A stretch of 64,000 nucleotides of DNA from Orobanche coerulescens (lineage: Eukaryota; Streptophyta; Magnoliopsida; Lamiales; Orobanchaceae). The stretch lies in assembly GCA_033398695.1 (NCBI GenBank), contig CM065811.1:119273501-119337500 (forward strand), given 5' to 3'. Made by a program: the position numbers and the translations under genes. The notes below the pieces were generated by a model that was not told where the DNA came from, did not search any database, and was given only the letters and a program-made list of their open reading frames with translations. This document shows positions 12,398-24,766 of this stretch, in pieces (the stretch's first letter is position 1; every line of letters begins with the position of its first letter).

Positions 12398-13555
12398 TAC
12401 ACCCCCCCTTAAAAGAGTTTCGTCCTCGAAACTAAGGGTAAACAACTCGGGACATGAACTATCCATCACGATCTGCAAACAATAATGTCCAAATAGTTCT
12501 CGGGACCAAATCAATCGCACGCCCAAGTCCCCAAGTCTTGACGTCTCGGATCACAATGAACGATTTCCCAAAAATATCACGAAGTCTCGGTATGACACCA
12601 AAAGGAATGCATCAAACGATCTCAAAATCTCAAGATTCTCAAATACGATCATTATAAGATAGATCAACAATAAATGATCCACAACCATGACACATTAATA
12701 CGGATTGAGTTTTATAGTCATCTGAAAGACAAGGCTATATATCAAATGTACCCAACATCGATATCCTCCATACCATCGATCTCCTCGATCCCAACGATTC
12801 GACGAAGACCCAAACCTGAACTCACCGCTAAATATGACCCCGAAAGGTTACCAAAACGAGAGTGACTAAGATGAATGATAAATGATTAGATATCCGACAA
12901 GGATCAAGAATAACTCGCCGAGGTGAACTAATAACGAAATGAATGATAACTCAAATGAAATTATTGGAACCATTGTTCCCCGTGAAGTGAATGATTAGTT
13001 GATAAATATAAGTCTTAACGTGATTGATATATGATGAATGACCTATGCGAACAATTGAACGACGAGGAAATGAATGATTATCCTATTACTGAGCAAGAAT
13101 TAACTTGCTCAACACCGGTGATGAATGTCCCGTTGTATCACTGTTTAAGCAAACAACAGTCGAACTCGTTGTCGGAGATGAAGATGCTCTCCCAGCATGA
13201 ATACGACTAGAAACGATCTCTTGGACGTCGGAGTCTGATGTCCCTCGGAACTCCTTCCATACCGAGGCAGGAAAGTCACGTGATAATTACAGATCTCGTA
13301 TGAAGATTGCACTATGATTACGAGATGAAATGATAACAATGAGCATACATGCTCTAACAAAATGGATGCATTAATAATGCAATAAAACGATCGTCGACAT
13401 GACGCCGTAATATGAGAAGATCGCATGAAAAAATCAAGTGAGGTGACAAGCCAATCTGATGAAATTCCTGAAATGATTACCTTGAACAAGTTCACAAGAT
13501 TGAAAAATTTGATTCACAAGATCAACAACTGAGCAAGTGAGATGGATTTGGATGG
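12398..13555 (-). other. E2 polypurine tract, stem-loop and 3' noncoding region
   Basis: Next to the LTR lies a pyrimidine run on the plus strand (12400-12410), which is the polypurine tract on the element strand. A stem-loop follows (AGTTTCG 12416-12422 pairs with CGAAACT 12427-12433). No coding sequence was recognised. The stretch 13150-13555 resembles the complement of 21850-22250 in E3. Confidence 0.55.
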
Positions 13556-13599
13556 TTAATAAATTAATCGAGCAGTGAGATTGACTCCGTGATGAATGA

Positions 13600-13860
13600 A
13601 TTAATTGAACAATGAGATTAATCGAGTGATGAATGAATTGGTGAACAATGAGATTGGTGAGTGATGAATGAATTGGTGAACAATGAGATTGGTGAGTGAT
13701 GAATGAATTGGTGAACAATGAGATTGGTGAGTGATGAATGAATTGGTGAACAATGAGATTGATGAGTGATGAATGAATTGGTGAACAATGAGATTGGTGA
13801 GTGATGAATGAATTGGTGAACAATGAGATTGGTGAGTGATGAATGAATTAGTGAACAATT
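13600..13860 (-). repeat. Minisatellite in E2, about 36-bp unit
   Basis: About seven near-identical units containing GATGAATGAATTGGTGAACA and then GAGATTGGTGAGT. On the element strand this is the same type of repeat as in E3 at 20690-21860. Long reading frames here (repeating SPIHSS..FTNSFITHQ) are products of the repeat, not genes. Confidence 0.85.
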
Positions 13861-13879
13861 TTAGAAAATCCTTCCACAA

Positions 13880-14560
13880 ACCGCCGATAATAGCCGCTAA
13901 TCCGAGAAAGCTTGGATTTGCTTAACATTCTTCGGAGGTGACCAATCTTGGATAGCCTTCGTCTTCGAGGATCAACACGCACTCCATCGGTGAAATTACA
14001 GTCCAAGAAAAGTCACTTGGACGTCCAAAGACTCACCTTTGGAAAACTTCCCATAAAGTTGCTCTCGTCTTAACACGTCTAAACAGATGAAAATGAACCT
14101 CGTGTTCCTCCCGGTCACGAGAATAATCAAAATGTCATCGATGAAGACAACAACAAAACTGATCCAAAAGTCGATGAAAGACTGATTCATTAATTCCATG
14201 AATACCGCAGGTGCAATATTCAACCAAACCGTCATAACCGCAAACTCTTAAAGACCATAGCGTGTTCGAAAAGCCGTCCTCGTGATATCCGACTCTCGAA
14301 TCCATCGATGATATCCGGATCTTAAGTCGATCTTGGAAAATCTTGAAGCTCCTGAATTTGATACAAAAGATCGTAGATACGTGATAGAGGATACTAATCT
14401 TGATCCTCACCCTGTTCAACTCCTGGTAATAATACACACACGAACGAACCATACCTCTCCTTGACAGATAACACTGGTGCTCCCCACGGGGACACACTCG
14501 GTCGGAGATAACCTTTCTCGAACTAATCCTCAAGTTGAATCTTCAACTCCTGCATTTGGT
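13880..14560 (-). pseudogene. E2 reverse transcriptase fragment
   Basis: Minus-strand remains of a Gypsy RT. Recognisable pieces are [20 protein letters not shown] with the catalytic DD pair, and LYGKFSK, then FLGL. Conserved RT segments upstream (14240-14560) are spread over several frames. No full RT can be read. The breaks could be partly consensus errors, because expected CAG/CTG codons are largely missing. Confidence 0.7.
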
Positions 14561-15410
14561 CGGGGCCATCCGATACGGTGTCTTCGATAATGGGGACGTA
14601 CCGGCTCCAACTCACTCCTGAATTCCACTACTCTATGAGAAAGCAACCAGGATAACAAATGCGGAATACATCGTCAAACGATGACAATGATACCACGAAT
14701 GATTGAACATTTCGATTGCCCGAGAATGGTCAATCGATAAAAATGATGCAATGAATGATTGAATAGCTCGATTGCCTTAGAAAGGCCAATCGATGAAAAT
14801 GATACAATGAATGACTGAACAACTCGCTTGCGGAATTTCTCTGCTTCCATCATAATAGTAATCCTTCTGGGACAACGGGGATTACCTCCCTGAAGTACAC
14901 ATTCGACGACCAACGACGAAAATGATAGTGACCATGCGCTTACGAACATTGAGAACGGCATCATGACAATCCATCTAATTAACACTCAATATTACATCGT
15001 CCTTAGATAAATTCACCACGATTAGGTCCACTGACCAATTGCGGTCATTAAGCTTACCTTGGTATGATTTAGAAAATCTTCTATCGTCGGTACACCGATG
15101 GTATGAGGTCCACAAGCAATAGGACTATCCAAATTAAGTTTATTCAATCATGACTTGAAAATGAATGAATGCGGTGCACCAAGTATCAAAAGGTACACAC
15201 GGGTTGAAATAAAATTACGAGTATACGAGATCGTTCGGGCCACGGATCGTCGATCCTCTTCATCACATGAATCCGGACTGCCGGCCCCGAACCGGACGCT
15301 CTATCTCGATAAATACGAGCTCCCACTCTATTTGCTTCCATTGTCTTAAACAGCGTTGACAAAGCGATCGATTAAACGCTGGTTGCTTCGGGCTGAGATG
15401 CCACCGGAGC
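14561..15410 (-). pseudogene. E2 protease-region remnant
   Basis: On the minus strand near 15000-14930 the reading DVILSVN, stop, MDCHDAVLNVRKR resembles the stretch after the retroviral-type aspartic protease of Gypsy elements (DVILGMDWL). The DSGA active-site motif itself could not be found. The rest is unassigned. Confidence 0.4.
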
Positions 15411-16000
15411 CGACTTGGAGTTCTTTCGGCAAAAACGGGCCTTATGCCCAAAATTCCCACAATTATGACATGTGATAGACGGCGTCGTACCTATCTTGAA
15501 ATGGCCGGCGCCCCATAGTTGAAACAGATGATGGCCGGCCTGCTCGGGGCGAGATCCGCAGATTAGGTGCCGTAGGAGGACGCTCGAAGCGGTAGGACCC
15601 GCACGAGGTTTCTTGGAGGTTGACCAACCGCCTTGGACCGATTACGCCGTTGATTTCTTCTTTGAAAGATGAAGGTTGTTGTTCAAGACTTTCCTTAGTA
15701 GCCATCTCATACGGGAGAGTTCTCTCGATTAATCCGGTCAGTGGCGCAATGATGATTGAGCAAGCGCATGGGTCATCATGGCTGCACAAAAGTGAGTGGA
15801 TCAACCCGAACATCTTCTCGTCGAGCGAGTCTGGGCACGATTTCCCGGCCAGTGATTATTTCTCGGGTTTCGGTCCGCACTGCGCCTCTCCCCGTGCATC
15901 CCTCGATAGCTCTCTCCATCCGAAGTAGGAGGGTCGCATAATGATTATATTTCCGCATGATTAGCACGTTATGATTATGTCATGAGATGATGAAAATGAG
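15411..16000 (-). pseudogene. E2 gag remnant with zinc knuckle
   Basis: One CCHC knuckle is readable on the minus strand near 15470-15425 (CHNCGNFGHKARFC). Sequence at 15480-15960 lies where the gag core should be, but is broken and only weakly like E1 or E4 Gag. Assignment rests mainly on the knuckle and position. Confidence 0.5.
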
Positions 16001-16450
16001 TATACATGCTCTAACTTAGTGATTATATGAATGATTTCTGAAGTTACATGATTATCGATGAAATTCTTGAAATGATTATCTTGAATAACTTAACAAGATT
16101 GATAATATGATCATCCAGTTGACAACCGAGTAATGAAATGAATTGAGTAATTAACGAGTTAACATGATCGTCGATTATTAAGCGAGTAATGAAATGAATT
16201 GAGTGATTGATGAGTTAATATGATCGTGCCGATCATAATGAATGATGATATTTGAGAATTGTTAAATGATGAATGATGAATGAATGACTATTGCGTAAAT
16301 TATACCATGGCGTTAGAAGTCTTACGCTTCTTTGGTGCGATTGGCTCGGCATTCGCACAGAGTCACACGTGACGCGAAAGTCCAATGATACTAGTCCGAT
16401 GACGATGATTTCAAATGAGACATGACTTGGAGGGTAGTATTCAAAACCAC
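16001..16450 (-). other. E2 leader region
   Basis: AT-rich, with loose repeats of GAATTGAGTAATTAACGAGTT type (16080-16215), similar to the E3 internal repeats. No gene seen. Confidence 0.45.
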
Positions 16451-16462
16451 GCTCCGATACCA
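16451..16462 (-). other. E2 primer binding site (initiator-Met type)
   Basis: TGGTATCGGAGC on the minus strand, four bases from the 5' LTR. It differs from TGGTATCAGAGC by one base: CAG reads as CGG. Confidence 0.75.
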
Positions 16463-16466
16463 ACTC

Positions 16467-17318
16467 TGTAACACCCCAAACTAGGCGGATATTACAAGGT
16501 CCGTAGATCCCCAACCGGGACCCACCGGGCAAATGAAAATGAATGAATTACACAAGATAAATGTAGTACCGAACTACATTACAACAATAATTACTCCGAT
16601 GAGGAGTTTAGTTACAACACACCAGACAACATCGAATACTAGTGTATTTTATATGAAGATAAAATACACAACACCGAATGAAACGGAGTATTCAAATGAA
16701 AGTCTCAGCGGAAAATAAAGGACAATAACATGAATAATCTGAAAGATCGGGGCCCCTACTAGTATCACTAGGACTCCTCGACATCAACATCTTGTTCCGT
16801 GCGTTTGCCTTGCCATGACACGAAAAACAAAATCCCCAAACGGGGTCAGTTACAAAGAACAACAATCCTCGAGGGTTGAAAATACACAATCATGATATAT
16901 CTGAAATTATGAATTATTCTGTTGAAACATACGCAATCAAACATGCTATATGAATCAACTATCAGTACGGCTCAAAGGAATGGCGCCACACTACGTCCGG
17001 GATGGAAATGTGTTCGTGCACAAGCCACCAACGATCAAACACGCGTGGTCTTGTACCTAATCAGTCTCACGAGCAATCGACTCGTGTGCACAGTCCAATG
17101 TGAGGCCACCAACCAACACACGACTATAATGTGCCCGACATGAAAATCCTACACATACCAACCGGCACGCCAGTATGACCCGGAATGCCACAATATGACA
17201 AAAGTGACAATGAAAATGAATAATGACTCACCAAGATTGAATGATGGTGAAATGAATAATAGCTCAATGAAATGATCGGAACCGTCGTTCCTTATGACTG
17301 AGGTGATTAATTGACAAT
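16467..17318 (-). repeat. E2 5' LTR, first part
   Basis: Starts TGTAACACCCC on the plus strand and matches 9950-10800. It is broken by E3 after ACAAT (17314-17318) and continues at 25563. Confidence 0.87.
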
Positions 17319-17834
17319 TGTAATACCCGTAATATCGATTTTTCGGTAATTTTCTTTTTTTCGGCGGAAGTCCGTTTTGACGACTCTCTCATGACCGTTT
17401 CGCCATTTCGAGAATAATTAATTCTGCACTTTTTTTCATCCGAGTTCGTTTCGGTGTCGTTTTGTTGAGTTCCGTGCTTTTTAGCGGCTTTTCCGCACTT
17501 GAGTTCGATTCTTGCGAACCTCGTCCGAAACTGTCGTTTCGAGTTTCTCGTAAGTTCATTTAATGTTATTATTCATGTTGTGAGCTTTGGCTTGGTGTTT
17601 CGATCGTGTATCGTGCATTTCGGACGTTTTGGGCCATTTTCGTAATTTCCCAAAGTTTGGGGTAATTACTTTCCGTTGTCGAATTTCGAGCCTTCGGGTG
17701 GTCGGAATCGTGTATTCTCTTAAGGCTTGGATTCGTCTTTGCGAGTACGTCGTAACCATATCTTCGATTCGAGATCGGGTTTCGGGGTCGTCGGGCCGTC
17801 GGAGTGGCAGCCAGGCCGGGCGGGCGAACTGCCG

Positions 17835-18116
17835 AGTTACGGCCGTAAGGTGCGATTCACGGCCGTACGTGCTTTCAGCATGGCCTGGCGAATGCGATTC
17901 TGGCCGTAAGGGCCGAGGATTGGCCGTGACGGGTGCCGAGCGACTTCACGGCGAATGCGATTCTGGCCGTAGGACTGCGATTCTGGCCGTAAGCGAGTTA
18001 CGGCCGTAAGGCCCTGTCGATTCTGGCCGTAAGCGGTCGGTGGCCAGGCGAGTTTGTGAATGCGATTACTGGCCGTAAGGCTGCCGATTCTGGCCAGTAA
18101 CTGTCGGCCATATATA
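17835..18116 (+). promoter_or_regulatory. E3 5' LTR promoter: TTACGGCCGTAA-type array and TATA box
   Basis: About ten copies of a sequence ending GGCCGTA(A), the fullest being the perfect palindrome TTACGGCCGTAA, lie at 17835-18100. CATATATA follows at 18109-18116. The motif differs from that of E1, E2, E4 and E7, but length, CG content, symmetry and position are alike. Confidence 0.55.
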
Positions 18117-19235
18117 GGCGGTGAGGCCCAGACTTCATTTTTATCACATTTCTTCACTAAAGTGCGGTGGCGACGGGAAAATCGGAAATGGAGTTTTTGG
18201 TCGATTCCACTCGATTTCTAAGCGTTTTTGAGGATCCTTATCGATTATATCATCATCAAATCATTGTTCTTCGTCGGATCGAGGTAATTTCTTGAAATCT
18301 CCTAGGATTGGATTTTTCGAGATTTGTTCTTGATTTTCGATTCTAGTTCGATTTTGATGAATCGGTTGATGTTAGTAAACATTATTAATCATGTTCTATG
18401 GATTGTATATCCATATTTTCGATTCGTTCAACCCGATTGATGATTTTTAGGCTCTTGAGAAACTTTGAACATTTAGTGTTCGATTAAATGCCTCAAAGAG
18501 TTTCTTTCGGTCGTTATGTTGATTTCGATTGATATTGTGTTATTGAACGAATTGTATTTCATTCAAGGTGGTTCGAGTACTTGTGTTTATCGGAGGACGC
18601 TGTTCGTTGTTCGTGGAAGGAATTCATCGCCTTCGGTTGAGGCAAGTTTTATACTTGTACTAGTCAATGAGCTAATGTCATCATGTATGTGTATAGATGT
18701 GTTGTATCATTCCGAGACTTAGTCTCTTCATGAATTCATTGATATCAAGAGATCGTTCGATACGATACCTTCCGGCAATTTTGCCAAATGTCATTGTTGT
18801 TCGTTAACGGCCGATTCAAGGCATTGTATTACTCATCATTAATGTCATTGTCGATAGCCGGTTCGCGGTATCGATGTATCGATTGTTGTTCATATAGATG
18901 TCAATCTAAAACATCGTTGAAATCATTGCTATTCCTGTTGGGGTTGTCATTAAAACTGTATTGGCCGATTAAAGGCATTAGCGTATTCATTTCTCATCTT
19001 CGTCGTCGGTAACCGATTAAAGGTGCCGAGGTATCCTTCATATTACTCTTATCGATTTGCCGTTCTAAGGTAATCGAAACACTCAATCATTCATGGAATC
19101 ATCCATTGCATCATTGTTATCGTGTTGGCCGACTCAAGGTAGCACACTATCATTCTCACGAATTCGGTAATCTACGAATCGTTGTCATTTGTGATTTATT
19201 ATATTTTTGGAGGCTAGTCTCGGCTAGTGCTTATT

Positions 19236-19484
19236 ATGGGTAAGCTTGGGGCTTGAACCTTCGCGGTTGGCTTCCCAACACCTACAACTTAGTAGGTCAC
19301 GGTCGTGTTTATGATCTTATGGGTAAGCTTGGGGCTTGAACCTTCGCGGTTGGCTTCCCAACACCTACAACTTAGTAGGTCACGGTCGCGTTTATGACCT
19401 TATGGGTAAGTTTGGGGCTTGAACCTTCGCGATTGGCTTCCCAACACCTACAACTCAGTAGGTCACGGTCGTGGTTATGACCTT
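19236..19484 (+). repeat. Triple 83-bp tandem repeat in E3 5' LTR
   Basis: Three near-identical units starting ATGGGTAAGCTTGGGGCTTG and containing AACACCTACAACTTAGTAGG. The same triple repeat is at 24518-24766. Confidence 0.9.
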
Positions 19485-20268
19485 ATTATCCCTCATTAAC
19501 TATAGCTTGGTACATTCCGGTTTCAAGTGTTTATGATATTTGGTAACTTCATTGAATGACTTTCAGGCCTTTTGTAATGTCTTGGTATTTTCATTGGAGC
19601 CTTTGGGCATTATGATTCATATTAAATTCAGTTCTGGTTTGGTTCATGTTGTTTAATTCATTGTGGTATTCTGTGATTATGATTCTCCGTTGGGCATTTA
19701 TGTTCTAACATGTCGAGCAATTATTAATAGTATGCCATGGGCATAGTGTTTCACGAATGCTCGGTTCTTACATTGGTTTGTGAGCATCTCGTATTATTAT
19801 CATTGTACCGTTTCATTCTGCCTTTAGATGCATATCATGTTATACATGTATTTGATATTCATTATCTGGATGACTGACCCCGTGGGGGCGGAACATGTTT
19901 TCATGTTTTAGGTGCTTGCGAGGAGAGAGTTGAGACACAGGGGCATGATGATGGCGACGAGGCATTCGAGCGATACTAGTCCGAGTTGTTCATTGTTGGT
20001 CGATTGGAGTGTACTCCGGTCTTGTCGATTATTGTCGTGTTGTATTACAGACAGATGTTCGTGGATGTTGTTGTATTTCATTTTGGCCATGTAGGCCACT
20101 TTTGTCGTTGAAATTCCTTATCGGAATATTGTGTCGGTTATCATAGTAGGGACTATGATTTTCCCTTGTTGTTTAATTTAATGTATTTTAGTCATGTTCT
20201 TTGGTGGATCTCCCGGCGTGGGGTCCACGCACTTGTAATAACCTGATAGGATTTGGGGTGTTACGAAA

Positions 20269-20280
20269 TGGTATCGAGAT
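20269..20280 (+). other. E3 primer binding site, degenerate
   Basis: TGGTATCGAGAT lies three bases after the LTR, comparable to TGGTATCAGAGC with the CAG disturbed. Confidence 0.55.
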
Positions 20281-20689
20281 TTGGGTTGTGGAATACCCCG
20301 AGATGTGAGTTATGTGGTCCTACCGACGCGCGGTAGTAGTGGGATTGTCGGGTTATGACAATCTAGTCGATCGGAGTTTTGTGAGTCGTAATATTAGTGC
20401 GACTGCACGAGTCATTCATTCATCGAGTCGTCGTCAGTGAAGACTAGTATCGCGAGACCTCGAATCTTCGTATGACCTGTGTAAGGACTCGATTCTCTTT
20501 ATGTTCATACATTCATCATATCATTAATTATTCATGCTTTGTGGAAACATATATGTGATATTATTGTTATGATTGATTCATGACTAATTGTTTTGGAGCA
20601 CGTGTGACCTGTATAAGTGCTAAGGATCAACTCATTCACCAGTTAATAATCCTCAATCATCATTTTGATCTTGTCGATCAAGTTAATTC
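20281..20689 (+). other. E3 leader
   Basis: No gene seen between the primer site and the repeat block. Confidence 0.4.
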
Positions 20690-21860
20690 ATTCATCACTC
20701 AGTTAATTCATTCATCACTCAGTCAATATCATTCATCACTCAGTTAATTCGTTCATCACTCAGTCACTATCATTACTCAGATAATATCATTCATCACTCA
20801 GTTAATTCGTTCATCACTCAGTCACTATCATTACTCAGATAATATCATTCATCACTCAGTTAATTCGTTCATCACTCAGTCACTATCATTACTCAGATAA
20901 TATCATTCATCACTCAGTTAATTCGTTCATCACTCAGTCACTATCATTACTCGGATAATATCATTCATCACTCGATTAATTCGTTCATCACTCGGTCACT
21001 ATCATTACTCGGATAATATCATTCATCACTCGATTAATTCGCTCATCACTCGATTAATTCCTTCATCACATAGACAATCTCATTGTAAATATTAATTCAT
21101 TAATCACTCAGTCAATCTCATTGTTCCGTCAATTCATTCATTACTCAGTCAATCTCACTGCTCAGTTAATTCATTCATCACTCAGTTAATCTCATTGTTC
21201 AGTTAATTCATTCATCACTCAGTCAATCTCATCGTTCAGTAATTCATTCATCACTCAGTCAATCTCATCGTTCAGTTAATTCATTCATCACTCAGTCAAT
21301 CTCATCGTTCAATTAATTCATTCACCACTCGGTCAATCTCATCGTTCAGTAATTCATTCATCACTCAGTTAATCTCATTGTTCAGTTAATTCATTCCTCA
21401 CTCAGTCAATATCATCACTCAGATAATTCATCTATCACTCAGTTAATTCATTCCTCACTCAGTCAATATCATCACTCAGATAATTCATCTATCACTCAGT
21501 TAATTCATTCCTCACTCAGTCAATATCATCACTCAGATAATTCATTCATCAGTCAGTTAATTCCTTCATCACTCAGTCAATATCATTCATCACTCGGTTA
21601 ATTCATTCATCACTCGATTAATTCATTCATCACTCAGTTAATTCCTTCATCACTTAGTCAATCTCATTGTTCATATTAATTCATTCATCACCCAATCAAT
21701 CTCATCGTTCAGTTAATTCATTCATCACTCAGTCAATCTCATTGTTCAGTTAATTCATTCGTCACTCAGTCAATCTCATTGCTCAGTTAATTCATCCATC
21801 ACTCAGTCTATCTAATTGTTCAGTTAATTCATTAATCATCCAGTCCATCTCACGGTTCAA
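20690..21860 (+). repeat. Tandem repeat block of E3 (ATTCATTCATCACTCAG units)
   Basis: About 1.2 kb of repeats. The basic piece is TTAATTCATTCATCACTCAG alternating with TCAATCTCATTGTTCAG (about 36-bp period), with a variant longer period in 20740-21060 built on ACTATCATTACTCAGATAAT. It corresponds, on the element strand, to the E2 minisatellite at 13600-13860. Confidence 0.88.
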
Positions 21861-22573
21861 TTGTTGATCTTGTGGATCGAATTTTCAACCTTGTTAACTT
21901 GTTCAAGGTAATCATTTCAGGAATTTCATCAGATAATCATGTTACCTCACTTGATCTTTCATGCGATCTTATCATATTCTGGCGTCATGTCGACGATCAT
22001 TTCATTGCATTATTAATGCATTCATTGTGTTAGAGCGTGTATGCTCATTCTTATCATTCCGTCTCATAATCATAATGCGATCTTCATACGAGATCTGTAA
22101 TTATCACGTGACTTTCCTGCCTCGGAATGGAAAGAGCTGTTAGAAGGACATCGGACTCCGACGTCCAAGAGATTGTTTTCTAGTCGTCTTCGTGCTGGGA
22201 GAGCATCTTCATCTCAGACGATGAGTTCGACTGTTGTTTGCTTTAACTGTGATCATCACCGGTTTTGAGCAAGTTAATTCTTGCTCGGTAAGAGGATAAT
22301 CATTCATTTCATCGTCGTTCATTCATTCATATAATTCACTCATCATATATTAAACACGTTGAGATTTATAATTATCAAACTAATCATTCAATTCACGGGG
22401 AACTATGGTTCCAATCATTTCATTTGAGCTGTCACTCGTTTATCATTTCACAACGGTGAGTCATTCTTGATCCTTGTTGGATTTCGATTCATTATCATTC
22501 ATTGTGATCATTCTTGTTCGTGTGTATCTCGTCAATTTTTCCTGGAGGGATATTGCTTCTCCCTACTTGTTTT
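21861..22573 (+). other. E3 3' noncoding region
   Basis: No gene. It resembles the complement of E2 at about 12920-13510, including a match around the downstream AAGGTAATCATTTCAGGAAT. Confidence 0.55.
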
Positions 22574-22610
22574 AAGTTTCGGGACGAAACTTCTTTTAAG
22601 GGGGGTAGTA
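22574..22610 (+). promoter_or_regulatory. E3 stem-loop and polypurine tract
   Basis: AAGTTTCG (22574-22581) pairs with CGAAACTT (22585-22592) around GGA. AAGGGGGGTAGTA then abuts the 3' LTR at 22611. Confidence 0.65.
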
Positions 22611-23123
22611 TGTAATACCCGTAATTTCGATTTTTCGGTAATTTTCTTTTTTTCGGCGGAAGTCCGTTTTGATGACTCGCTCATGACCGTTTCGCCATTT
22701 CGAGAATAATTAATTCTGCACTTTTTGTCATCCGAGTTCGTTTCGGTGTCGTTTTGTTGAGTTCCGTGCTTTTTAGCGGCTTTTCCGCACTTGAGTTCGA
22801 TTCTTGCGAACCTCGTCCGAAACTGTCGTTTCGAGTTTCTCGTAAGTTCATTTAATGTTATTATTCATGTTGTGAGCTTTGGCTTGGTGTTTCGATCGTG
22901 TATCGTGCATTTCGGACGTTTTGGGCCATTTTCGTTTTTCCCAAAGTTTGGGGTAATTACTTTCCGTTGTCGAATTTCGAGCCTTCGGGTGGTCGGAATC
23001 GTGTATTCTCTTAAGGCTTGGATTCGTCTTTGCGAGTACGTCGTAACCATATCTTCGATTCGTATGAGTTCGGGTTTCGGTCGTCGGGCCGTCGGAGTGG
23101 CCGGGCCAGCCGGGGCGGCTGTG

Positions 23124-23401
23124 AGTTACGGCCGTAAGGTGCGATTCTGGCCGTACGTGCTCGGCAGCATGGCAGGCGAATGCGATTCTGGCCGTAGGGC
23201 CGAGATTCTGGCCGTCTGGGTGCAGTGACTTCTGGCGAATGCGATTCTGGCCGTGGGACTGCCGATTACGGGCCGTAAGTGCGAGTTACGGCCGTAAGGC
23301 TGTCGATTCTGGCCGTAAGCGGTCATTTTAGGCGAGTTTGTGAATGCGATTACGGCCGTAAGGCCCTGCCGATTCTGGCCGTAACACATCGGCCATATAT
23401 A
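23124..23401 (+). promoter_or_regulatory. E3 3' LTR promoter array and TATA box
   Basis: Second copy of the TTACGGCCGTAA-type array (23124-23384), with CATATATA at 23394-23401. Confidence 0.55.
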
Positions 23402-24517
23402 GGCAATGACCGCCAGACTTCATTTTTATCACATTTCTTCACTCGGAGTGCGGTGGCGTGGGAAAATCGGAAATGGAGTTTTTGGTCGATTCCACTCGAT
23501 TTCTAAGCGTTTTTGAGGATCCTTATCGATTATATCATCATCAAATCATTGTTCTTCGTCGGATCGAGGTAATTTCTTGAAATCTCCTAGGAGTGGATTT
23601 TTCGAGATTTGTTCTTGATTTTCGATTCTAGTTCGATTTTGATGAATCGGTTGATGTTAGTAAACATTATTAATCATGTTCTATGGATTGTATATCCATA
23701 TTTTCGATTCGTTCAACCCGATTGATGATTTTTAGGCTCTTGAGAAACTTTGAACATTTAGTGTTCGATTAAATGCCTCAAAGAGTTTCTTTCGGTCGTT
23801 ATGTTGATTTCGATTGATATTGTGTTATTGAACGAATTGTATTTCATTCAAGGTGGTTCGAGTACTTGTGTTTATCGGAGGACGCTATTCGTTGTTCGTG
23901 GAAGGAATTCATCGCCTTCGGTTGAGGCAAGTTTTATACTTGTACTAGTCAATGAGCTAATGTCATCATGTATGTGTATAGATGTGTTGTATCATTCCGA
24001 GACTTAGTCTCTTCATGAATTCATTGATATCAAGAGATCGTTCGATACGATACCTTCCGGCAATTTTGCCAAATGTCATTGTTGTTCGTTAACGGCCGAT
24101 TCAAGGCATTGTATTACTCATCATTAATGTCATTGTCGATAGCGGTTCGCGGTATCGATGTATCGATTGTTGTTCATATAGATGTCAATCTAAAACATCG
24201 TTGAAATCATTGCTATTCTGTTGGGGTTGTCATTAAAAGCGTATTGGCGATTAAAGGCATTAGCGTATTCATTTCTCATCTTCGCTTCGGTAACCGATTA
24301 AATGTGCCGAGTTATCCTACATATTACTCTAATCGATTTCCCTTTCTAAGGTAATCGAAACACTCAATCATTCATGGAATCATCCATTTGCATCATTGTT
24401 ATCGTGTTGGCCGACTCAAGGTAGCACACTATCATTCTCACGAATTCGGTAATCTACGAATCGTTGTCATTTGTGATTTATTATATTTTTGGAGGCTAGT
24501 CTCGGCTAGTGCTTATT

Positions 24518-24766
24518 ATGGGTAAGCTTGGGGCTTGAACCTTCGCGGTTGGCTTCCCAACACCTACAACTTAGTAGGTCACGGTCGTGTTTATGATCTT
24601 ATGGGTAAGCTTGGGGCTTGAACCTTCGCGGTTGGCTTCCCAACACCTACAACTTAGTAGGTCACGGTCGCGTTTATGACCTTATGGGTAAGTTTGGGGC
24701 TTGAACCTTCGCGATTGGCTTCCCAACACCTACAACTCAGTAGGTCACGGTCGTGGTTATGACCTT
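24518..24766 (+). repeat. Triple 83-bp tandem repeat in E3 3' LTR
   Basis: Same three units as 19236-19484. Confidence 0.9.

Larger units (their letters stand above)
17319..20265 (+). repeat. E3 5' LTR
   Basis: TGTAATACCCG to GGGTGTTACG, 2,947 bp (the last base is G here, A in the 3' copy). It contains the palindrome array, TATA box, a donor-like site GAG|GTAATT at 18283/18284 and a triple 83-bp repeat. Confidence 0.9.

Noticed and set aside
13434..13879. Long minus-strand frames with repeated FTNSFITHQSHCSPIHSSL
   Set aside because: Produced by the 36-bp minisatellite of E2, whose period is a multiple of three; no start context or family.
9989..16530. CAG to CGG changes as a biological A-to-G editing signature
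   Set aside because: Changes appear on both strands (CAG to CGG and CTG to CCG) and come with small insertions and deletions, which fits sequence error better than directional editing.
17587..18157. Frames across the E3 LTR array (plus 17587-18009, minus 17837-18157)
   Set aside because: They cross the TTACGGCCGTAA repeats upstream of the TATA box; codon pattern is repeat-driven and not kept in the 3' LTR.
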